A stretch of DNA of 64,000 nt, taken from the NCBI GenBank assembly GCA_043783155.1, contig JAYVZS010000141.1, forward strand, positions 1 through 64,000, written 5' to 3'. The stretch is from JAPLDA01 sp043783155. Its GTDB lineage: Bacteria; Bacteroidota; Bacteroidia; AKYH767-A; 2013-40CM-41-45. The notes below the pieces were generated by a model. That model searched no databases, was not told the origin of the DNA, and saw nothing but the letters and a program-made list of their open reading frames with translations. Both the position numbers and the translations under genes were made by a program. Positions 58,135-64,000 of the stretch are shown here, one piece after another; within the stretch, counting starts at the first letter, position 1, and each line of letters starts with the position of its first letter.

Positions 58135-60936
58135 ATGAAAAAGATTCTCACCACATTATTCCTTATTCCTTATTCCTTATTCCTTTTTGGACAGACCGAT
58201 TATACCAAATACGTCAACCCATTCATCGGAACCGGCGGTCACGGTCATACTTATCCTGGCGCTACTGTTCCGTTTGCCATGGTGCAGCTCAGTCCCGATA
58301 CGCGCATCGACGGAAGCTGGGATGGCTGCGGGGGTTACCATTACAGTGATTCAATCATCTATGGTTTTTCTCATACACATTTAAGCGGAACAGGTTGTTC
58401 GGATTATGGTGATATCATGCTGATGCCGATGGACGGCGAACCGTCACTCGATAATAAAATTTATTCTTCAAAATTTTCTCACGCCGATGAATCAGCATCA
58501 GCCGGATATTACTCTGTGAAATTGAAAGATGATAACACGTTTGTGGAACTCACATCGACCACTCGCGTAGGAATACATCGTTATACTTTTCTGAAGCCAG
58601 GAGATGTGTCTGTTGTTCTTGATCTCACGCATCGTGATAAATTACTAGAAGGGAAAATTCATAAAGTAAATACAACCACTTTTGAAGGATTGAGAAGATC
58701 AGAAGCATGGGCGAAAGATCAGTGGGTTTTTTATCGCATTGAGTTTTCGAAACCTGTTGTTGATTCATACATCGAAAAAAAGAATGGCAATGATCAGAAA
58801 GCATGGTTCAAATTCAAACTCGACAGGAATGAAAAGTTATTGGTGAAAGTGGCCTTGTCGTCGGTGAGCGAATATGGCGCCGGAAAAAATATGGAAACGG
58901 AACTTCCCCATTGGGATTTTGATCGCGTTAAAATGGAAGCGCACGATGCATGGCAAAAAGAACTGACAAAGATTGAAGTGTCGGGCGGAACAGATGAGCA
59001 AATGAAAATTTTCTACACCGCTCTTTATCATACAATGATTCAACCGAATATTTATAACGATGTGGATGGACATTACCGTGGTCGTGACTTGAAAATTCAC
59101 CAGGCAGATGGATTCAATTATTATTCAGTGTTTTCATTGTGGGATACGTTTCGTGCATGGCATCCGCTCATGACGATCATTGATCGCAAACGTACACTCG
59201 ACTACATCAAAACTTTTCTCGCGCAGTATGAACAGGGTGGCTTGCTTCCTGTCTGGGAATTATCTTCGAACGAAACGGAATGTATGATCGGTTATCATTC
59301 TGTAAGCGTGATTGCAGATGCTGCCGTGAAAGGCATCACGGGTTTTAATATGGAAGAAGCATTTGAAGCGATGAAAAAAAGCGCTGAGTCGAGAGATCGT
59401 TATGGTCTTGCTGCTTATATGGATAAAGGTTGTTTGAGTGTAGAAGATGAAGCAAACTCCGTTTCTAAAACACTGGAGTATGCGTATGATGACTGGTGCA
59501 TTGCACAGATGGCTCAACTGCTTCATCACGAAAAGGATTACCAGTATTTCATGGAGCGATCGCAGTCATGGAAAAATTTATATGATCCTGAAACCGGTTT
59601 TATCCGTCCGAGAAAAAACGGCGGATGGCTGCAACCGTTTGATCCATTTGAAGTGAATAACAATTACACGGAAGCAAATGCGTGGCAATACACTTTTTTT
59701 GTTCCGCAGGAAATTCCTTCTTTGATTGAATTGTCAGGAGGAAAAGAAAAATTTGAAAAAAAATTAGATGATCTTTTTACTGCTGAAAGTAAAACAACGG
59801 GAAGGGAACAAGCGGATATCACAGGTATGATAGGACAATATGCACATGGTAACGAACCAAGTCATCACATGGCGTATTTATATAACTATGTCGGCAAGCC
59901 ACAAAAGACGGAAGCGAAAATAAAACAAATTCTGAATGAATTTTACCATGCCGCTCCCGACGGACTCATTGGCAACGAAGACTGCGGACAAATGAGCGCG
60001 TGGTTTGTAATGAGTGCAATCGGGTTGTACCAGGTTTGTCCGGGCAGAAATCACTTCGAAATTTCAAAACCTTTATTTGATCACGTGAGTCTTTACCTGG
60101 ATGAAACCAATCGTTTCATTCTGAGTTCTTCAGGAACGATGAAAAGCGATACGCTTGTAAAGATTTTGTATCACTTAACGGACATTAATAAGAAAGCGGA
60201 TTTCATATCTTCTCCTATCACGATTGATCCGGTGGTGGAGTCAGATCAACTTGCTTTTAAGGATAAAATGAAAGTTCAGTTTTCAGCGGCTGTCGCTTCC
60301 GATAAAATTTATTACACTACCAATGGTTCGGTACCTGATCTTCAGTCTACGGTTTTTAATCCTAAGTCGCCCATCACAATCGATTCGACTGTGACCTTTA
60401 AGGCGATGGCGGTAAGCGACAAGGGAAAGAAAAGCAAAATCGTAACAGCCTGTCTTCGCAAAAATCCTCATCCGGATTGGAAGATTAAGATATTCTCCAA
60501 ATATTCTCCCCAGTACACTGCAGGTGGTGACGATGGAATTATTGACGGCATACGTGGTGAGGCGGAGTGGACGAAAGGAAACTGGCAGGGTTGCCAGACT
60601 GATTTTGAATGCGTGATTGATCTTGGGAAAGTACAATCGATTTCAAAAGTTAGCGCCGGTTTTCTTCAGGATACACGTGCATGGATCATGATGCCGAAGC
60701 AGGCAGAGTTTAGTTTTTCAACCGACGGAATTAATTTTTCAGAGATGACTGCGATAAAAAATGCAGTGCGCGACAGCGATTACATCACCCAGACAAAAGA
60801 TTTTTCAGGAACGGTAAAAGTGAAAAAAGTGCGCTACGTAAAAGTGAAAGCCATCAACTACGGAAAACTTCCCGAGTGGCACATGGGCGCCGGCGGACAA
60901 GCGTGGATTTTCCTCGATGAGATTAGTGTTGAGTAA
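58135..60936 (+). CDS. Alpha-1,2-mannosidase (GH92) with C-terminal carbohydrate-binding domains
   Basis: The 933-residue enzyme has a signal peptide (KKILTTLFLIPYSLFLFGQ), the GH92 N-domain (YVNPFIGTGGHGHTYPGATV with PFAMVQLSPDTR), and the catalytic (alpha/alpha)6 domain with GQYAHGNEPSHHMAYLYNY and GNEDCGQMSAWFVMSAIG. GH92 enzymes are Ca-dependent exo-alpha-mannosidases. The C-terminus has a chitobiase-like domain (DKIYYTTNGSVPDLQS) and a discoidin-like module, as in the GH20 protein here. The frame also runs from 58081, but that part is repeat; ATG 58135 is used. Signal-peptide codons are themselves made of a ttattcc repeat. Confidence 0.94.
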   Translation: MKKILTTLFLIPYSLFLFGQTDYTKYVNPFIGTGGHGHTYPGATVPFAMVQLSPDTRIDGSWDGCGGYHYSDSIIYGFSHTHLSGTGCSDYGDIMLMPMDGEPSLDNKIYSSKFSHADESASAGYYSVKLKDDNTFVELTSTTRVGIHRYTFLKPGDVSVVLDLTHRDKLLEGKIHKVNTTTFEGLRRSEAWAKDQWVFYRIEFSKPVVDSYIEKKNGNDQKAWFKFKLDRNEKLLVKVALSSVSEYGAGKNMETELPHWDFDRVKMEAHDAWQKELTKIEVSGGTDEQMKIFYTALYHTMIQPNIYNDVDGHYRGRDLKIHQADGFNYYSVFSLWDTFRAWHPLMTIIDRKRTLDYIKTFLAQYEQGGLLPVWELSSNETECMIGYHSVSVIADAAVKGITGFNMEEAFEAMKKSAESRDRYGLAAYMDKGCLSVEDEANSVSKTLEYAYDDWCIAQMAQLLHHEKDYQYFMERSQSWKNLYDPETGFIRPRKNGGWLQPFDPFEVNNNYTEANAWQYTFFVPQEIPSLIELSGGKEKFEKKLDDLFTAESKTTGREQADITGMIGQYAHGNEPSHHMAYLYNYVGKPQKTEAKIKQILNEFYHAAPDGLIGNEDCGQMSAWFVMSAIGLYQVCPGRNHFEISKPLFDHVSLYLDETNRFILSSSGTMKSDTLVKILYHLTDINKKADFISSPITIDPVVESDQLAFKDKMKVQFSAAVASDKIYYTTNGSVPDLQSTVFNPKSPITIDSTVTFKAMAVSDKGKKSKIVTACLRKNPHPDWKIKIFSKYSPQYTAGGDDGIIDGIRGEAEWTKGNWQGCQTDFECVIDLGKVQSISKVSAGFLQDTRAWIMMPKQAEFSFSTDGINFSEMTAIKNAVRDSDYITQTKDFSGTVKVKKVRYVKVKAINYGKLPEWHMGAGGQAWIFLDEISVE

Positions 60937-60952
60937 AGTGCGATGTAGAGAG

Positions 60953-60996
60953 TATAAAGTATATAGTACTCTATACTTGATACTCCATACTTTATA
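60953..60996. terminator. Possible bidirectional terminator between GH92 and emrB
   Basis: A 10-bp inverted repeat (TATAAAGTAT/ATACTTTATA, arms 60953-60962 and 60987-60996) lies between two convergent genes. The arms are AT-only plus one G-C pair, so strength is doubtful; it may instead be a repeat. Confidence 0.35.
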
Positions 60997-61017
60997 TAAT
61001 ATCAGTCTTTCCAACGT

Positions 61018-62568
61018 CTAATGAGCATCCACCGGAACAGCAACCGATTTTTTAAATCGTTGCATAAACAATAGCGGAATACAAAGAACAAAAAACATTC
61101 CTGTAAACCAGAAGCCGTCCATGTAACTCAACAGAAAAGTCTGTTTTAGCACAGCGCCTTCAATCGCTTTGTAAGCAAGTGATGTAGCGTCAACAGCAGC
61201 ATACCCTTTCGCGATAAAAGCATTGTACATGTTGTTGAAGCGCTCAACAAAAGCCGGGTTAAATTGATTCACGCTTTCCAACAAAACGGAACGATGAAAT
61301 CCCTGTCGCAGGTGAATGAGTGTGGTGATTAATGCGATTCCGAATGAGCCACCAAGTTGTCGCATCATGTTATTCAATCCCGTTGCCTGTGAAAGATCTT
61401 TCGGTTGCACTTCACTGAAGGCAAGAGCGGTGAGCGGAACAAAGAGTAAACTCAACCCGACTCCTCGCAGTATAAGGGGGATGTAGAAATTACTTTCACC
61501 CGATGCAAGATTTGATTTTCCGAGTGTGAATGTAAATAAATAGAAAAAGAAAAAGCCGAGTGATGCTAATATCTGTGCAGGAATTTTGTTCTGGAGCATT
61601 TTTCCTACCAGCGGCATCATCATGATCGTAGCCAATCCGCCGGGGATCAACAACTCTCCCGTCTGTTGCGCCGTGAATCCTAACAGGTTCTGGCAGAAGA
61701 TCGGAAAAATAAATACAGATGCAAACAATCCGAATCCGAGAATGAATGTCGTGAACATACCAATGGCAAGCGAACGGTTTTTCATGATGCGAAGATTCAC
61801 GACCGGATGTTCGGCGTACAATTCCTGCAATACGAATCCTGTCATCGACAACACAGAAAGAATCGTGAGCAAAGTGATATAAGGCGTATTGAACCAGTCT
61901 TCACTTTCTCCTCTTTCCAAGACAATCTGAAGAGATCCGATCCCGACCGTCAGCAAAATAATTCCAAGCCAGTCCACGTGATCGCTTTGATGTTGTGCAT
62001 GCACAGAATCTTTGATGAAGTTAAGAGTGAGTAAGACGGCAATGATGCCGAGTGGAATGTTGATGAAAAATATCCATGGCCATGTCCAGTGATCGGTGAT
62101 GACTCCGCCAAGTGTCGGTCCGAATGTCGGTCCGACAACAACTCCCAATCCGAACAGAGCCATCGCCGTACCGAGTTGTTTCTTCGGCCACGATTCAATC
62201 AGGATGGCTTGAGCCGTCGATAATAATCCGCCACCACCGATGCCTTGTATGAATCTGAAAATAATAAGTTCCCAGATGTTGTGCGCATTTCCGCAGAAGA
62301 AAGATGCAATCGTAAAGAGCACAATGGAAGCTGTGAAATAACTTCTGCGTCCGTAGCGATTGCTCAGCCAGCCGCTCATCGGAAGAATGATTACGTTCGC
62401 GACAGCATAAGCCGTTACCACCCAACCGACGTCTTCGAGAGTCGCTCCGAGATTTCCCATGATCTGCGGCAACGATACATTCACAACAGTCGTATCAATC
62501 AATTCAAGCAATGCAGCAAGAATGACTGTGAAGGTAATGATGAATTTTCTAAAACCTGTTTCTACCAT
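61018..62568 (-). CDS. DHA2-family drug:H+ antiporter (EmrB-like)
   Basis: The 516-residue membrane protein has 14 predicted helices and the DHA2 motifs: DTTVVNVSLPQIMGNLG after helix 1, GWLSNRYGRRSYF as motif A, IQGIGGGGLLSTAQAIL, and GPTFGPTLGGVITDHWTW (motif C). It is paired with a HlyD-type adaptor and a TolC-type channel on the same strand, so it should be the inner-membrane pump of a tripartite system. The efflux substrate cannot be told. Confidence 0.93.
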   Translation of the reverse strand: MVETGFRKFIITFTVILAALLELIDTTVVNVSLPQIMGNLGATLEDVGWVVTAYAVANVIILPMSGWLSNRYGRRSYFTASIVLFTIASFFCGNAHNIWELIIFRFIQGIGGGGLLSTAQAILIESWPKKQLGTAMALFGLGVVVGPTFGPTLGGVITDHWTWPWIFFINIPLGIIAVLLTLNFIKDSVHAQHQSDHVDWLGIILLTVGIGSLQIVLERGESEDWFNTPYITLLTILSVLSMTGFVLQELYAEHPVVNLRIMKNRSLAIGMFTTFILGFGLFASVFIFPIFCQNLLGFTAQQTGELLIPGGLATIMMMPLVGKMLQNKIPAQILASLGFFFFYLFTFTLGKSNLASGESNFYIPLILRGVGLSLLFVPLTALAFSEVQPKDLSQATGLNNMMRQLGGSFGIALITTLIHLRQGFHRSVLLESVNQFNPAFVERFNNMYNAFIAKGYAAVDATSLAYKAIEGAVLKQTFLLSYMDGFWFTGMFFVLCIPLLFMQRFKKSVAVPVDAH

Positions 62569-62574
62569 TTTATT

Positions 62575-62638
62575 GTTTACGGTTTACATGTTTGTTGTTG
62601 ACGGTTAGAAGCAGAACTATAAACCGTAAACTGTAAAC
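62575..62638. repeat. Inverted repeat between emrA- and emrB-like genes
   Basis: gtttacggtttac (62575-62587) opposes aaaccgtaaactgtaaac (62621-62638), forming a hairpin that takes up most of the 72-base gap in the operon. Confidence 0.6.
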
Positions 62639-62640
62639 GA

Positions 62641-63687
62641 TTAGTCTATCTTAACCGACACTCTCACACTCATTCCTGCTCTCAGTTTATCGGCTATCTC
62701 TTTATCCGCATTCAGTTTTATTTTCACCGGAATGCGCTGCACCACTTTTACATAATTTCCTGTTGCATTATCGGGAGGAAGTAAACTGAACTTCGCACCT
62801 GTAGCGGGAGAGAAGGAATAAACCGTTCCCTGTATTGCCTGATCAGGAAATGCATCTGTATTTATTTCTACCGGTAAACCAACTTTCATTTTTTCAAGTT
62901 GTGTTTCTTTGAAGTTGGCGATTACATAAATTCCGCTTTCGGAAACAACAGAGAAGAGGGGAGTTCCGGCATTTACAAATTGACCCGACTGGATATTTTT
63001 CCTTGAAGCCAATCCCGAAGCGGGAGCGATGATGGTTGCGTAACTTAACTGAAGTTTCGCGTAATCAAGATCTGCCTGGCGCTGAGCGATTGAACTTTGT
63101 GCGACACCAACCTGCTGGCTCACCGACTGCTCCTGCATCGAAGCGGAAGATTGTTGCTTCGTAATGGATTCCAGCTGCGCTTCGGCAGAAAGTTTTTCCG
63201 CTTTCGCCGCATCGTATTGTTGCTCCGTGACCGCTTTATCTTTCAACAGGTTTTCATAGCGGTTAAAATCCTGTGTCGCTTTCCAAACACGCACTTTCGC
63301 CGCTTCCACGTTTGAAGACGCACTTGAGATATTCGCCTGTGCTGTTCCGACATTTGCTTTTGCGACAGAAATATTCGCGGTCGCATTGTCGAGTGCTGCC
63401 TGTGCCTGAAGCTCTTTTATTTTCAGATCGCGGTCGTCGAGTTTTACCAGCGTATCGCCTTTGTTAACGTGTTGGTTTTCTTCGAAGCGGATTTCATCCA
63501 CATAACCCGAAACGCGCGACAGCACCGGGCTGATATCGGTATCCAGCTGTGCATCGTCCGTATCAACATGATGGAGGGAATAAATGTATTTGTTGATTCC
63601 GAAAACTGCCGCACTTATCATCACGATTGCAAGGATGATCAATGGTGTTCTTTTTTTCTTTGATTTTTTTTCTTCAGTATTTTCCAT
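62641..63687 (-). CDS. HlyD/EmrA-family periplasmic adaptor
   Basis: The 348-residue protein has one N-terminal membrane helix (TPLIILAIVMISAAVFGI), the lipoyl/biotinyl-like start VDTDDAQLDTDISPVLSRVS with GYVDEIRFEENQHV, a coiled-coil hairpin (about 85-200, rich in Ala/Gln), and the beta-barrel with PASGLASRKNIQSGQFVNAG. It bridges the EmrB-like pump and the outer-membrane channel. Confidence 0.93.
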   Translation of the reverse strand: MENTEEKKSKKKRTPLIILAIVMISAAVFGINKYIYSLHHVDTDDAQLDTDISPVLSRVSGYVDEIRFEENQHVNKGDTLVKLDDRDLKIKELQAQAALDNATANISVAKANVGTAQANISSASSNVEAAKVRVWKATQDFNRYENLLKDKAVTEQQYDAAKAEKLSAEAQLESITKQQSSASMQEQSVSQQVGVAQSSIAQRQADLDYAKLQLSYATIIAPASGLASRKNIQSGQFVNAGTPLFSVVSESGIYVIANFKETQLEKMKVGLPVEINTDAFPDQAIQGTVYSFSPATGAKFSLLPPDNATGNYVKVVQRIPVKIKLNADKEIADKLRAGMSVRVSVKID

Positions 63688-63757
63688 GATGTTTTTTTTC
63701 TTGGTTCTAATATCTTGGTTCTTGTATCTGGTATCCTGTATCTGGTTTCCTGATTCT
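63688..63757. repeat. Repeat stretch 'cttggttcttgtatctgg' between adaptor and channel genes
   Basis: Tandem-like variants of atcttggttcttg and gtatcctgtatctgg occupy the whole gap. Related to the tcttgattcttg family at 36077 and 38692. Confidence 0.6.
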
Positions 63758-64000
63758 TTAATTCACCTTACCGGTCGACTTCAATAATTTATAGTATGCC
63801 ACTTGTGTGTCTGCCTTCGCTATGGCGAGATTAATTTTCGCGTTCAGCAACGCATTGTCGGCATCCAGCAAATCACTCATCACAACGAAATTGTTTTTGT
63901 ATTTCGAATCGGTGATGCGGTAATTTTCTTCGGCCTGTTCCACTGATTTTTGTAACACTTCAATTCTTCGTTTCGATTCTTTTAATGAAAGATAATTTTG
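63758..64000 (-). CDS. TolC-family outer-membrane efflux channel (C-terminal part, cut by window edge)
   Basis: The last 80 codons of an outer-membrane factor: KESKRRIEVLQKSVEQAEEN, then YRITDSKYKNNFVVMSDLLD and ALLNAKINLAIAKADTQVAY, the typical TolC helical end. The frame is open to the window edge, so the gene begins outside. It is the upstream gene of the tripartite efflux operon. Confidence 0.85.
   Translation of the reverse strand, partial: QNYLSLKESKRRIEVLQKSVEQAEENYRITDSKYKNNFVVMSDLLDADNALLNAKINLAIAKADTQVAYYKLLKSTGKVN

Overview
The window is chromosomal DNA from a member of the Bacteroidota. It carries the type IX secretion/gliding core (porP/sprF-gldK-gldL-gldM-gldN), a secreted protein with a T9SS type B sorting domain and SprB/PKD modules, a split atpD-atpC pair, a DUF3822-rsmD pair, and promoter-like sites fitting the Bacteroidota TTTG/TAnnTTTG pattern. 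The intergenic DNA is full of short dispersed repeats of the kind seen in uncultured environmental Bacteroidota. The order or genus cannot be fixed from this sequence.

Layout: (1) 1-6620, a minus-strand respiratory module: Tat-exported 4x[4Fe-4S] protein, NrfD/PsrC quinol-interacting membrane protein, anchored periplasmic protein, two c-type cytochromes, an outer-membrane barrel and two small exported proteins. It ends in a chimeric ORF (cusA N-terminus joined to a DNA-methylase-like tail) and is bounded by 31-bp direct repeats. (2) 6.7-20.5 kb: T9SS cargo protein, degenerate receiver domain, der, TlpA-like thioredoxin, lipoprotein esterase, metK, pyrE, Nudix hydrolase, coaD, rsmD, DUF3822, tRNA-Val, LysE exporter. 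(3) 20.5-26 kb: GH3-family protein, icd, atpD, atpC. (4) 26-36 kb: gldN-M-L-K and porP, then an arginase-fold protein that lacks half its metal ligands, then topA. (5) 36-47.5 kb: tonB-like gene, miaB, sigma-54 activator, lptE, TPR protein, secG, groES-groEL, yqeY-like gene, a frameshifted ORF6N gene, a cold-shock gene, a DoxX gene. (6) 47.7-61 kb: a glycan-catabolic cluster: FHS-type sugar transporter, ROK kinase, GH20 hexosaminidase, glycosylasparaginase, CutC, outer-membrane barrel, GH2 beta-mannosidase, GH92 alpha-mannosidase. (7) 61-64 kb: EmrB/EmrA/TolC-type tripartite drug efflux, with the TolC gene cut by the window edge.

Working together: region 6 reads as a near-complete exo-acting disassembly line for the mannose-GlcNAc2-Asn core of N-glycoproteins, with uptake and phosphorylation of the released sugar but no SusC/SusD pair. 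Region 4 builds the secretion machine that would export proteins such as the one at 6711-8174. Region 1 looks like an electron-transfer chain from quinol through FeS/NrfD to periplasmic cytochromes and perhaps an outer-membrane barrel, with no molybdopterin catalytic subunit in view.

The most unusual layer is the repeats: a 144/163-bp element with terminal inverted repeats present twice in opposite orientation, repeat-derived segments inside miaB, repeat-like words that encode the signal peptides of two unrelated exported proteins, 26-nt tandem repeats running into the topA stop codon, and long palindromes inside ORF6N sequence. No CRISPR array, insertion sequence or rRNA gene was seen.
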